DNA from: an uncultured Eubacteriales bacterium
GTDB lineage: Bacteria > Bacillota > Clostridia > Christensenellales > Aristaeellaceae
Direction: 5' to 3'
Assembly: GCA_902795275.1 (NCBI GenBank)
Contig: CADBKQ010000002.1
Location: 62,001-126,000, forward strand
DNA: 64,000 nt
The position numbers were made by a program, and so were the translations under genes. Shown here piece by piece: positions 52,109 to 60,621 of the stretch; the first letter of the stretch is position 1; every line of letters starts with the position of its first letter. The notes under the pieces are model-generated. The model was not told where the DNA came from and did not search any database. It saw only the letters and a program-made list of their open reading frames with translations.

Positions 52109-52869
52109 TTGAGTCCGCCTCCCCACATGCTCAGCATCAGGCCGATACCGGCCGCCAGCATCATCACCGACAGAATGGCCTCCCCCAGCCGCGCCCCGCC
52201 GGACACCAAATCGCCGCGGATGGTATCCCGCATGGCGTTGGTGGTGGCCAGGCCGGGCAGCAGCGGCATGATCGCGCCGGAAATCACCGGCTCGATATTC
52301 ACATTGTCCACCACCATGGTGCCGAGCAAGGCCAGCAGAGTGGTCAAAGCGCCGGCGATCATGCTGGAAATCAGCGGCGGCACCTTCATCTTTCCCAGCG
52401 GGGTCAGCACCCACTGCACCAGCGCGCCGCAAAAAAAAGAAACGCCGAATTCCGTCCATCCGCCGCCCAGCATCACCGTAAAGCTGGCCGCTGTCACCGC
52501 GCTGGCGGCGATCAGCAGGGCGCGCTTGTCCTTCCGGGGACGCTTAATTTCGCGCAGGGCATTCAGCGCTTCGGCGGCGGTCATCTGGCCGGCGGCCACT
52601 TTCCGGGAAATATCGTTGCATTCGTCAATGCGGTTCAGGTCGGTGGAACGGCTGTGCACGCGCACGATGCGGGAGATGGTTTTATCCTCCTCCAGCGTCA
52701 GCGTGAGCATCAGACCGGTGGGCAGCGCCAGCACGTCCACCCCGGGAATGCCCAGGCCCTGGCACATCCTTTCCACCGTTTCTTCCGCCCGGTAAGTCTC
52801 CCCGCCGTTTTCCAGAATCAGCTGGGAAGCCAGGCAAACCGCGTCCAGCGTGGTGATGATGGAATCCAT
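52105..52869 (-). CDS. ThrE-family exporter, large subunit (YjjP-like)
   Basis: A 254-residue protein. The N-terminal soluble part of about 115 residues has LILENGGETYRAEETVERM and DLNRIDECNDIS. Five hydrophobic segments follow with the signature EPVISGAIMPLLPGLATTNA. It matches ThrE_1/YjjP and is coupled to the small subunit by a 4-bp overlap. A lysoplasmalogenase-like gene lies 34 bp upstream. Confidence 0.9.
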   Translation of the reverse strand: MDSIITTLDAVCLASQLILENGGETYRAEETVERMCQGLGIPGVDVLALPTGLMLTLTLEEDKTISRIVRVHSRSTDLNRIDECNDISRKVAAGQMTAAEALNALREIKRPRKDKRALLIAASAVTAASFTVMLGGGWTEFGVSFFCGALVQWVLTPLGKMKVPPLISSMIAGALTTLLALLGTMVVDNVNIEPVISGAIMPLLPGLATTNAMRDTIRGDLVSGGARLGEAILSVMMLAAGIGLMLSMWGGGLK

Positions 52870-52903
52870 CCCGTATATCCTCTTTCTTTGGCGCTTTGTC
52901 CGT

Positions 52904-53533
52904 TTAAAAAACCGTGGATGCGGCGATCAGGAACAGGGCCAGAAAATGGCTGCCCAGGCACAGGTAGTCGTACCGCTTGGCTTTGATGTTCTTCACGATC
53001 TGGAACAGCAGCATGCCGTCCGACACAGCGAACAGCACCGCGCCCGCCAGCAGAAGCGGCTTTTGGGTCACAGCCAGGGAAGTCATTGCCGCAAGCAGCA
53101 GGGCGTATCCATGATAAGGAAGCGGGGACCGGCCCTTCGCCAGTTTTTTCATCTGTGGAATCAGCGCCAAGATCAGGCAGAGCAGCGCCAGAAAAACGAT
53201 CAGATTGATCCTGCCCGGCGCCCGGGAAATCAGCATCGCCGCGCAGCAGCAAAGGCGCCCCAGCCCAAACGCCGCCAGGCCCGCAAGAAAGCTCCTGTCC
53301 AGGATCACATCCGCCGCGGCGAACACGCACAAGCCGATCAGAATCATCAGCCGCTCGGGAGCAGGGCGGGAAAAATAGCCGGAGCCCGCCAACAGCGCTG
53401 ACATGGCTGCCGCCGCGCCCCTAAAGAACCATTCCTGCCATTTGTGCTCCTCAGCGCCACATTTGATCGACTGATAGATCAGGTACATCACAGCCATCAG
53501 CCCGAAGCAGCTGAATACCCAAAACGTTCTCAT
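52904..53533 (-). CDS. YhhN/TMEM86-family membrane protein (lysoplasmalogenase-like)
   Basis: A 209-residue integral membrane protein with about eight helices. FAAADVILDR and GAVLFAVSDGMLLF are the paired Asp motifs of the YhhN family. Animal TMEM86 proteins cleave the vinyl-ether of lysoplasmalogens. Anaerobic Clostridia make plasmalogens, so such an activity is plausible here but not shown. It is in the murC-led operon. Confidence 0.82.
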   Translation of the reverse strand: MRTFWVFSCFGLMAVMYLIYQSIKCGAEEHKWQEWFFRGAAAAMSALLAGSGYFSRPAPERLMILIGLCVFAAADVILDRSFLAGLAAFGLGRLCCCAAMLISRAPGRINLIVFLALLCLILALIPQMKKLAKGRSPLPYHGYALLLAAMTSLAVTQKPLLLAGAVLFAVSDGMLLFQIVKNIKAKRYDYLCLGSHFLALFLIAASTVF

Positions 53534-53575
53534 GCCTTCTGTTCCTTCCCGGCGGCAAATCCATTCCTTCAGGCG

Positions 53576-53905
53576 TTACTCAATCTGCGAGAGATGAAAT
53601 CCCGCGTCCTCGATCTTTTTCTGCACGTCCTTCAGCCGTTCTTTATCCGAGGGCTTTTTGGAAAACAACGTTTTGATCGGGGGCTCGTTTTCAAATGCGA
53701 GGCGGGTGAAGATGCGTTCGGAATAGAACAGCAGATATTTCAGCCTGCCCCCGTCGCGGCACTCCCCCACGAACGTGCCGTCGCCGCCGCGCTGCCGCTT
53801 AAACACCGCGGCGCATTCCGCAAAGTCGATGAAGCCGCCCAGGTAATGAATGCCCTCGTTGGTGACTTCTTCCACATCGCGGTCCCAAATCGTGAAACAA
53901 TCCAT
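53576..53905 (-). CDS. Conserved hypothetical protein next to murC
   Basis: A 109-residue soluble protein (MDCFTIWDRDVEEVTNEGI). It contains a beta-rich middle (GGRLKYLLFYSERIFTRLAF) and a charged C-terminal helix (KERLKDVQKKIEDAGF). I do not recognise a family. It starts 14 bp after the murC stop with a GGGGGAG site and is clearly in the same transcript. Confidence 0.62.
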   Translation of the reverse strand: MDCFTIWDRDVEEVTNEGIHYLGGFIDFAECAAVFKRQRGGDGTFVGECRDGGRLKYLLFYSERIFTRLAFENEPPIKTLFSKKPSDKERLKDVQKKIEDAGFHLSQIE

Positions 53906-53919
53906 GGTATCTCCCCCGT

Positions 53920-55311
53920 TTATCGGTCCGTATCCCCGTGCAGCTGCATCTGTTCATTGAGCAGGTTGATATTGCCGCAGCCCATGGTGAGCACCAGGTC
54001 GCCGGGCTGCCAGTGCGCGCGGAGGTACTTTTCCGTGTCGTCGAAGGTGGGGGTGTGCACCGCGTCCACGCCATGGGCGCGCATGCCTTCCACCACCATT
54101 TCCGCCTTGATGTCCCCGGGGTCCTTTTCCCGGGCGGCGAAAATATCCGTTACCAGGGTATAATCGGCGGCCTCCGTGCAGGTCAGATAATCCTGGAACA
54201 GGCCCTTCACCCGGCTGTAAGTGTGCGGCTGCATCACCGCCCAGAGATGGTTGGGCCGCTGCATTTTCGCCACGCTCAGGGCGGCTTTCATTTCGGCGGG
54301 ATTGTGGCCGTAATCGTGGTACATTTTCACCCCGTCGATCAGGCCGGTGAACTCAAACCGCCGATGCACGCCCGCGAAGTGATTCAGCGATTCCGCGATC
54401 TTTTCCGGTTCCACGCCTACCGCGTGAGCCGCCGCGAAAGCCGCCAGGGAGTTGAGCACGTTGAAACTCCCAGCCACCTTCAACTCGATATGCGCCAGCT
54501 TTTTTCCCCGGAACATCACGTCATACCGGGGGCAGCCGGTGTCGCTGTACACCAGGTTTTCGGGATAATAGTCGTTGCCCGGTTCCATACCGAAGGTGCG
54601 CTTGCCACAGCTCAAATGTGCAAGCAGCCGCAGCACGCGCCGATCCTCGCCCCAGCCAAGAGCCACACCGTGAGGCGGCAGCAGGGACAGGAATTTTCCA
54701 AACGCCCGCTCGATGTCGTCGATGTCCTGATACCAATCCAGGTGGTCTTCCTCAATGTTCAGCACCACCGCCACCGTGGGATGCATTTCCAGAAAGCTGC
54801 CATGGAATTCGCAGGCTTCCGCCACGAACACGTCCTTCCCGCCCACGCGGCTGCCGCCGCCCAGGGCGTCCAGACGCCCGCCGAAGCTCACGGTCGGGTC
54901 GAGACCGCATTCCAGCATGGTTTCCGCGATCATGGAGGAAGTGGTGGTTTTCCCGTGGGTGCCGCTGATGCAGATGGCGTTTTTATGCCCGCGCATCAAT
55001 TGCCCCAGCAGGGTGGAGCGCTCCATTTCGGGAATGCCCAGACGCTTGGCTTCCTGCCGCTCGGGATTCTCCGGGGAAATCGCGGCGGAAAAAACAATCA
55101 GCTTCGCGCCGTGAACATTCTCCGCTTGATGGCCAACGGAGATTTCAATGCCCATGTTCCGCAGCCGCTCCACCGCGTGGGAGTTGGCGTTGTCCGATCC
55201 GGTGACGGTATAGCCTTCCTTTAACAGCATTTCGGCCAGCCCGCTCATGCTGCTGCCACCGATGCCGATCATGTGGACGCGCTGTCCCTGATAATCCAAA
55301 ATGTCGATCAT
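53920..55311 (-). CDS. murC: UDP-N-acetylmuramate--L-alanine ligase
   Basis: A 463-residue MurC, adding L-Ala to UDP-MurNAc in peptidoglycan synthesis with ATP. The N-terminal nucleotide-binding motif HMIGIGGSSMSGLAE, the P-loop CISGTHGKTTTSSMI, NIEEDHLDWY and the C-terminal HDYGHNPAEM are present. The Gly-Ile-Gly-Gly start identifies MurC rather than MurD/E/F. I start at the ATG at 55311, since AGGTGG immediately upstream is the ribosome-binding site. It leads an operon with the hypothetical, YhhN, ThrE pair and Spo0A-like genes. Confidence 0.94.
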   Translation of the reverse strand: MIDILDYQGQRVHMIGIGGSSMSGLAEMLLKEGYTVTGSDNANSHAVERLRNMGIEISVGHQAENVHGAKLIVFSAAISPENPERQEAKRLGIPEMERSTLLGQLMRGHKNAICISGTHGKTTTSSMIAETMLECGLDPTVSFGGRLDALGGGSRVGGKDVFVAEACEFHGSFLEMHPTVAVVLNIEEDHLDWYQDIDDIERAFGKFLSLLPPHGVALGWGEDRRVLRLLAHLSCGKRTFGMEPGNDYYPENLVYSDTGCPRYDVMFRGKKLAHIELKVAGSFNVLNSLAAFAAAHAVGVEPEKIAESLNHFAGVHRRFEFTGLIDGVKMYHDYGHNPAEMKAALSVAKMQRPNHLWAVMQPHTYSRVKGLFQDYLTCTEAADYTLVTDIFAAREKDPGDIKAEMVVEGMRAHGVDAVHTPTFDDTEKYLRAHWQPGDLVLTMGCGNINLLNEQMQLHGDTDR

Positions 55312-55428
55312 GCTCCACCTCAAAAAAATCCGTTTTATCCTCCCTATTATACGACGGAGCAGGGGGAAATATCAAGAGGCAGGCGGCCTGGCGCTAAGAA
55401 AAGTTCGCGCATTTTTCCTTTTCCGGCA

Positions 55429-55457
55429 TTGACAAGCGCCGGGCGGGGCATTATCAT
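55429..55457 (+). promoter_or_regulatory. Promoter of the acetyltransferase gene
   Basis: A perfect -35 TTGACA (55429-55434), 17-bp spacer, -10 TATCAT (55452-55457). Confidence 0.65.
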
Positions 55458-55484
55458 GAGAGGGAACGGAAGGAGAGAAAGACC

Positions 55485-56012
55485 ATGTATGAAGGCCGTC
55501 TGGTGCGCCTGCGGGCGTTTGACAACAGCGATCTGATGCACGTGCTGACTTACCAAAACGATTACGAGGTGATGCGCGGCGCGTCGGGCGCGATCTTGTA
55601 CCCCTCCACCGTGGATGACGCCGCCCGGGACATGGGCAAAAACACCAGCTTCACTTCCGGGGAATATCAATTCGCCATCGAAACCAAAGAGGAGCGCCGC
55701 TTCATCGGCCAGTGCGGCTTCGTGAAGGTGAACTGGAAAAACAGGGTGGGAGAGCTGGCCATCCTGATCGGAAACAAGGACTGCCGCGGCAAGGGCTACG
55801 GCGCCGATGCCATCCAGACCCTGTGTACCTTCGGCTTCATGGAAATGAACCTGCACAAGATCAAGGCGCTGGTGTTTGACTTTAACGCGCCTGCTCTGCG
55901 CTGCTACGAAAAATGCGGCTTCGTGCGGGAGGGCGTGCTGAAACAGGAAATCTTCCGGGAAGGCGCGTATCACGACGTGGTCAGTATGGCGCTGTTCAGA
56001 TCATTGGCATAA
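55485..56012 (+). CDS. GNAT-family N-acetyltransferase
   Basis: A 175-residue acetyltransferase of the RimJ/RimL or SpeG-like GNAT type. The acetyl-CoA binding region is CRGKGYGADAIQTLCTFGF (motif A, R/QxxGxG/A). ALRCYEKCGFVREGV is motif B, and GAYHDVVSMALF ends it. Targets could be a protein N-terminus, polyamine or small amine. It has its own promoter and a GAAGGAG site; no partner gene is adjacent. Confidence 0.88.
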   Translation: MYEGRLVRLRAFDNSDLMHVLTYQNDYEVMRGASGAILYPSTVDDAARDMGKNTSFTSGEYQFAIETKEERRFIGQCGFVKVNWKNRVGELAILIGNKDCRGKGYGADAIQTLCTFGFMEMNLHKIKALVFDFNAPALRCYEKCGFVREGVLKQEIFREGAYHDVVSMALFRSLA

Positions 56013-56016
56013 TGTA

Positions 56017-56145
56017 GCTTGAGAAGCATTGGGTTCCAAGTTCTAAGTTCAAAGTTCTAAGCAACATTTGTCCTTACACGAAAAACAGACCAAACGTGAC
56101 AAAAGCCTTAGGACTTAGAACTAAGAACTTAGAACTTAAACAAGC
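56017..56145. repeat. Inverted element with arms of AAGTTCTAAGTTC words
   Basis: The left arm is GCTTG followed by tandem variants of GTTCTAAGTTC (56017-56061). The right arm is the inverse (CTTAGAACTAAGAACTTAG... ending CAAGC at 56145). The middle is about 45 bp. It is the same plan as 16234-16541 and 34954-35041 but a different word. Confidence 0.65.
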
Positions 56146-56181
56146 ATGACGGTATCATCATAAACAGATAGGAGCAAAGCC

Positions 56182-57105
56182 ATGGAATACACAGAAGTCA
56201 CCATTTCCACCACCACCCGGGGATCGGAAATCGTATCGGACATTCTGCTGCGCTTAGGCGCGGCGGGCACGCAAATTCTGGACCGGGCTGACCTGCCCGA
56301 CCCCAATAAACCCACCGCCAACTGGGAGCTGATGGATCAGTCCGTCATCGACGCCATGCCGGAGGACGTGCAGGTGAAGGCCTGGTTTGACGAAGACAGC
56401 CTGAAAAAAATCATCGGCTCCATGCGGGAACAGCTTTCCCTGGTGAAGAATCCCGATATGGGCACGCTGGATGTGACCCTGCAGGGCGTGAAAGAAGAGG
56501 ACTGGGCGGAGAACTGGAAGCAGTATTACAAGCCTTTCCGCATCGGCGCGCATATGGTGGTGAAGCCCACTTGGGAGCCCTGGGACGCCCAGCCCGGCGA
56601 CCTGATCATCGAAATCGACCCCGGCATGGCCTTCGGCACCGGCACCCATGAGACCACCGCCATGTGCGTGGGCTTGATCGAGAAGTATTACAGGGGCGGC
56701 ACGCTGCTGGACGTAGGCACCGGCAGCGGCATCCTGGCCATCGCCGCAGCGAGGCTGGGGGCGAAAGGCATCGTAGCCGTGGATATCGACCCGGACGCGG
56801 TGCGGGTCGCGAAAGAAAACGTGGCTCACAACGGCCTGGAAAACGCCATCGACGTGCGCAAGGGCGATTTGCTGCAGGGCTTGTCCCAGCAGTTCGATTT
56901 CGCCGTCGCCAACATCCTGGCCCCCGTCATCTGCATGCTGGCCGCGCCGTTGAAAAAGCACCTGACCCCCGGCGGCGTCTTCGTCTGCTCCGGCATCATC
57001 GCCGAGGCCGAGCAGGACGTCCACGACGCGCTGCTGAAAGCGGGCTATGCCATCGACGAAGTCCAGCATAAAGGCGATTGGGTGGCCTTCGCGTGCCATG
57101 CGTAA
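56182..57105 (+). CDS. prmA: Ribosomal protein L11 methyltransferase
   Basis: A 307-residue PrmA, which methylates ribosomal protein L11 using S-adenosylmethionine. The N-terminal domain (about 1-110) shows the family pattern with EEDWAENWKQYYKPFRIG. The catalytic part has PGMAFGTGTHETTAMC, LLDVGTGSGILAIAAARLGA, VDIDPDAV and the NILA motif (VANILAPVICML). Start ATG with AGGAG. It stands between a repeat element and a terminator shared with the his operon. Confidence 0.95.
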   Translation: MEYTEVTISTTTRGSEIVSDILLRLGAAGTQILDRADLPDPNKPTANWELMDQSVIDAMPEDVQVKAWFDEDSLKKIIGSMREQLSLVKNPDMGTLDVTLQGVKEEDWAENWKQYYKPFRIGAHMVVKPTWEPWDAQPGDLIIEIDPGMAFGTGTHETTAMCVGLIEKYYRGGTLLDVGTGSGILAIAAARLGAKGIVAVDIDPDAVRVAKENVAHNGLENAIDVRKGDLLQGLSQQFDFAVANILAPVICMLAAPLKKHLTPGGVFVCSGIIAEAEQDVHDALLKAGYAIDEVQHKGDWVAFACHA

Positions 57106-57107
57106 AT

Positions 57108-57143
57108 CAATAACGCCTTCGCATTGCTGCGAAGGCGTTATTG
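57108..57143. terminator. Bidirectional terminator between prmA and hisIE
   Basis: A perfect 15-bp stem CAATAACGCCTTCGC / GCGAAGGCGTTATTG with a 6-nt loop. It serves both converging genes, although the T-runs are weak. Confidence 0.75.
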
Positions 57144-57146
57144 GTA

Positions 57147-57791
57147 TTATTGCATCTTCTCCTGCTTCACCTTATGATCCACCACATGCCGACTGGCGAG
57201 CTGGGCGAAAATGTCCTTGGGCTCGATGCCCATTTCCACCATCAGCACCATGACGTGGTAAGCCAGGTCGGCAATCTCAAAGATGGTTTCGCCCTTGTCG
57301 CCGCCCTTGCCCGCCACGATGACCTCGGTGCATTCCTCCCCGACTTTTTTCAGAATTTTGTCGATGCCCTTCTGATACAGGTAGGTGGTGTAGCTGCCCT
57401 CCTTGGGGTTGGTCTTGCGGCCCTTGAGCAGTTCATAGAGGGCTTCCAGGGAAAAATCCTGCTGGGTCTCGCTCTGGTACACCGGATTGAAGAAGCAGCT
57501 TTCGCTGCCGGTGTGGCAGGCGGGGCCTTTTTTGATGACCTCCACCACCAGCGCGTCCAAGTCGCAGTCCGCCTTGATGGTGACGATCTCCTGGGTGTTG
57601 CCGCTGGTCTCGCCCTTGCGCCACAATTGCTGGCGGGAACGGGAGAAGAAGCAAGTGCGGCCCTCCCGCATGGAGATTTCCAAGGATTCCCTGTTCATGT
57701 ACGCCACGGTCAGCACCTGCTTGGAAAAGTAATCCTGCACCACCGCGGGGATCAGGCCCTTGTCATCGAATTTCAAATCGTCAATGTTCAT
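57147..57791 (-). CDS. hisI: Bifunctional phosphoribosyl-AMP cyclohydrolase / phosphoribosyl-ATP pyrophosphatase
   Basis: A 214-residue HisIE fusion catalysing steps 2 and 3 of histidine synthesis. The HisI half (about 1-110) has VAYMNRESLEIS, RQQLWRKGETSGN and the zinc-site CDLDALVVEV...GPACHTG. The HisE half (about 115-205) has EGSYTTYLYQKGIDKILKK and VGEECTEVIVAGK. It is the last gene of the operon and overlaps hisF by 4 bp. Confidence 0.95.
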   Translation of the reverse strand: MNIDDLKFDDKGLIPAVVQDYFSKQVLTVAYMNRESLEISMREGRTCFFSRSRQQLWRKGETSGNTQEIVTIKADCDLDALVVEVIKKGPACHTGSESCFFNPVYQSETQQDFSLEALYELLKGRKTNPKEGSYTTYLYQKGIDKILKKVGEECTEVIVAGKGGDKGETIFEIADLAYHVMVLMVEMGIEPKDIFAQLASRHVVDHKVKQEKMQ

Positions 57792-58564
57792 CTTTCTTCC
57801 TCCCGTAAAATGCGCATGGGGATGCCTTGCTGCGCTAAATACCGTTTCAGTTCCGGCAGGGATACTTCCTTCCTGTGGAAAATGGAAGCGGCCAGCCCCG
57901 CGTCCACCTGGGGCACGGATTCAAAGAGGGTTTTGAAATCCTCCTTCTTGCCCGCCCCGCCGGAGGCGATGATGGGAATGGTGACCTGCTTCGCCATCGC
58001 CGCCAGCATTTCCAGGTCGAAGCCCTGCTTCACGCCGTCGGTATCGATGCTGTTCACCACCAGTTCCCCCGCGCCGCGTTCCTGGCCGTCGTGGGCCCAT
58101 TGCAGGGCGTCGATGCCGGTGTCGATCCGCCCGCCCTTGGCGAAAATGCGGAACTGTCCGTCCACCCGCTTCACGTCCATGCTCAGCACCACGCACTGGT
58201 CGCCATACCGCTTGGCGGCGCGCTCGATGAGGGAAGGGTCTTTGATGGCCCCGGAGTTGACGCTCACCTTGTCCGCCCCGCAGGACAGCACCCGCTCAAA
58301 GTCGGAAACATCGTTGATGCCGCCGCCCACCGTCAGGGGGATAAACACCTGCGCCGCAGTGCGCTTCAAAATATCGGTGAACAGGCCCCGGCCCTCGAAG
58401 GACGCCGTAATATCGTAGAACACCAATTCGTCCGCGCCGGTGTCGTTGTAATACTTCGCCATCTCCACCGGGTCGGCCACGTCCTGGATGCCTTCAAAGT
58501 TGGTGCCCTTCACCACCCGTCCGTTCCGCACGTCCAGGCAGGGAATGATTCTTTTGGCGATCAT
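57788..58564 (-). CDS. hisF: Imidazole glycerol phosphate synthase, cyclase subunit
   Basis: A 258-residue (beta/alpha)8 barrel, which with HisH converts PRFAR plus glutamine-derived ammonia to imidazole glycerol phosphate and AICAR. The catalytic Asp11 region is IIPCLDVRNGRVVKGTNF and the second catalytic Asp is in VNSIDTDGVKQGFD. VGGGINDVSD is the phosphate site. It is separated from hisA by 119 bp holding a palindromic repeat. Confidence 0.96.
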   Translation of the reverse strand: MIAKRIIPCLDVRNGRVVKGTNFEGIQDVADPVEMAKYYNDTGADELVFYDITASFEGRGLFTDILKRTAAQVFIPLTVGGGINDVSDFERVLSCGADKVSVNSGAIKDPSLIERAAKRYGDQCVVLSMDVKRVDGQFRIFAKGGRIDTGIDALQWAHDGQERGAGELVVNSIDTDGVKQGFDLEMLAAMAKQVTIPIIASGGAGKKEDFKTLFESVPQVDAGLAASIFHRKEVSLPELKRYLAQQGIPMRILREEER

Positions 58565-58580
58565 TTTGTTTCACCTCTTT

Positions 58581-58643
58581 TGTGGGGGGAACAACTCTTT
58601 GGAGGCCAAAGAGCGGTTCCCCCCACACCCCCTTCCGAGAAAA
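58581..58643. repeat. Partial composite palindromic repeat inside the his operon
   Basis: A hairpin, 58581-58627 (GGGGGGAACAACTCTTTGG and its inverse with two mismatches), is followed by the arm CCCCCTTCCGAGAAAA. It is inserted between hisA and hisF. On the minus-strand transcript it would lie just before the hisF ribosome-binding site. Confidence 0.7.
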
Positions 58644-58683
58644 CCGTAAAGGAGTATGTTCACTCTCCGGCATCAGGCAATTG

Positions 58684-59409
58684 TTACATCATCTTATTTT
58701 TCGCCGCTTGCAGGGCTTGGACGAGGGTGATCCTGCCGTCATACAGCGCTTTGCCGATGATGGCGGCGTAGAGATTCAGCTTTGCCAGAGCGGAAATATC
58801 CGCCGCCGATGACACGCCGCCGGAAGCGACAATGTCGAGGCCCTTGATCTGGCCAAGCCGTTGATACACTTCGATGTTCGGCCCCTGCAATTTCCCATCC
58901 CGACTGATGTCGGTGTAGATCACGGTGCCAATGCCGCGCCCGGGCAGGCTTTCCACGAAATCATAAGCGACAATATCGGTGACGGTTTTCCAGCCGTGAA
59001 TCGCTACGAATCCGTTCCGGGCGTCCACCCCGGCGGCGACCTTTCCGGGATACTGCTTCGCCAGGTTTTCCATGAACTGAGGATTTTCAATGGCGGCGGA
59101 GCCTAAAATCACCCGGCTGACGCCCGCGTCCAGATAGCGCTTGGCGCTTTCTTCGTCCCGCACGCCGCCGCCGACTTCCAGCCTGAGGCCGCTTTCGGCA
59201 GCCAACTTCTGAATCACGGTCAGGTTTTTCTGTTCCCCGTCCTTCGCCGCGTCCAGGTCTACCACGTGCAGGTATTCCGCGCCCGCCGCCCTGTATGCTT
59301 TGGCAACGGCCAGCGGGTCGCTGCCGTACACGGTCATGCGGTCGTAGTCGCCCTCCACCAGGCGCACCACCTGGCCGTCACGCAGGTCAATGGCCGGAAA
59401 AATCAGCAT
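58684..59409 (-). CDS. hisA: ProFAR isomerase (HisA)
   Basis: A 241-residue (beta/alpha)8 isomerase for step 4 of histidine synthesis. IFPAIDLRDGQVVRLVEGDY holds the catalytic Asp (about residue 8), and VIYTDISRDGKLQGPN the second. VGGGVRDEESAKRYL is the phosphate loop. I start at the ATG at 59409, which overlaps the hisH end by 7 bp; the longer frame is read out of phase through hisH. Confidence 0.95.
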   Translation of the reverse strand: MLIFPAIDLRDGQVVRLVEGDYDRMTVYGSDPLAVAKAYRAAGAEYLHVVDLDAAKDGEQKNLTVIQKLAAESGLRLEVGGGVRDEESAKRYLDAGVSRVILGSAAIENPQFMENLAKQYPGKVAAGVDARNGFVAIHGWKTVTDIVAYDFVESLPGRGIGTVIYTDISRDGKLQGPNIEVYQRLGQIKGLDIVASGGVSSAADISALAKLNLYAAIIGKALYDGRITLVQALQAAKNKMM

Positions 59410-60020
59410 AGCGTTTCCTCCCCGAAGGCTTTCAGCATTTTCAGTCCCACCGGGCCGCTTTTTTCGGGGTGGAACTGCGCCCCGAACACGTTGCCCCGCT
59501 GCACCAGGCCGGGCACCATGACCCCGTATTCCGACGCCGCTTTCACCGCGTCCCCCGCGCCTTTGGCGTAGAAAGAGTGAACGTAGTACACGCTGTCCCC
59601 CTCCTGAATGTCTTTGAGCAGGGGACTGTCCCCCTGGATACACAGGCCGTTCCAGCCGATGTGCGGCACTTTCAGGTTTTCGGGAATGTCAGGTTTCAGG
59701 GGGCAGATTTCGCCGGGCAAAAGCCCCAGGCCCTCATGCTCCCCGTATTCATAGCTTTTTTCAAACAGCAATTGCATCCCCAAACAGATGCCCAGCAGCG
59801 GCGCACCTGCCCTGGCTTTTTGCAGCACCAGCGCGTCCATGCCCGTTTCCCGCAGCTTGTCCCGCGCGTCCCCGAACGCCCCGACGCCGGGCAGGATGAT
59901 CTTGTCCGCGCCTAAGATTTCTTCCCTGTCGCGGGTCACTTTGTTGTCGATCCCCAGGAAGGACAGGGAATGGCTGAGGGAATACAGGTTGCCCACGCCG
60001 TAGTCGATGATGGCGATCAA
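59403..60020 (-). CDS. hisH: Imidazole glycerol phosphate synthase, glutaminase subunit
   Basis: A 205-residue class I glutamine amidotransferase, partner of HisF. The oxyanion and nucleophile region is PLLGICLGMQLLFE with the catalytic Cys. The His and Glu of the triad are in GAQFHPEKSG. It begins MIAIIDYGVGNLYSL, typical of HisH, 13 bp after the hisB stop. Confidence 0.95.
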   Translation of the reverse strand: MIAIIDYGVGNLYSLSHSLSFLGIDNKVTRDREEILGADKIILPGVGAFGDARDKLRETGMDALVLQKARAGAPLLGICLGMQLLFEKSYEYGEHEGLGLLPGEICPLKPDIPENLKVPHIGWNGLCIQGDSPLLKDIQEGDSVYYVHSFYAKGAGDAVKAASEYGVMVPGLVQRGNVFGAQFHPEKSGPVGLKMLKAFGEETLC

Positions 60021-60033
60021 AGTGAATCACCCC

Positions 60034-60621
60034 TTATAATACGCCTTTGGACGAGGGCGTTTCCTCCGCCCGTTTCGGGTCGATGGCGACTGCCTGGCGC
60101 AGCGCCCGGCCCAGGCCCTTGAACATGGCCTCGATGATGTGGTGGGTGTTCTCCCCCGCCAGCTGCTGGAAATGCAGGCAGGCTTTGGCGTTGCGGGTAA
60201 AGCCCAGCATGAATTCCTTGACCAGCTCGGTGTCGAAGGTGCCCACCTTTTCCGCGGGCAGATGGACCTGGTAGCCCAGGGTGTCCCGTCCGCTTAAATC
60301 AATCACCACCAGCACCAGGGCTTCGTCCATGGGCAGCAGGAAATTGCCGTACCGGGCAATGCCCTTTTTGTCCCCCAGGGCTTCCAGCAATGCCTGGCCC
60401 AGGGCGATGCCGATGTCCTCCACGGAATGGTGGTCGTCCACCCAGGTATCGCCCTTGCACCGCACGGTCAGGTCAAAGCCGCTGTGAAAAGCGAACAGCT
60501 CCAGCATGTGGTTCAAAAAGCCCACGCCGGTGTCGATCTCCGCTTTACCCGCGCCGTCGATATTCAGCGATAGGCAAATGTCCGTTTCTTTGGTTTTCCG
60601 TTCAATCGTCGCCTGTCTCAT
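60034..60621 (-). CDS. hisB: Imidazoleglycerol-phosphate dehydratase
   Basis: A 195-residue monofunctional HisB (dehydratase only), step 6. The manganese-binding His motifs are VGFLNHMLELFAFHSGFD and VDDHHSVEDIGIALGQA, with the symmetric ACLHFQQLAGENTHHIIEAM. No phosphatase domain is fused, as is normal for Gram-positives. It overlaps hisC by 4 bp. Confidence 0.96.
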   Translation of the reverse strand: MRQATIERKTKETDICLSLNIDGAGKAEIDTGVGFLNHMLELFAFHSGFDLTVRCKGDTWVDDHHSVEDIGIALGQALLEALGDKKGIARYGNFLLPMDEALVLVVIDLSGRDTLGYQVHLPAEKVGTFDTELVKEFMLGFTRNAKACLHFQQLAGENTHHIIEAMFKGLGRALRQAVAIDPKRAEETPSSKGVL

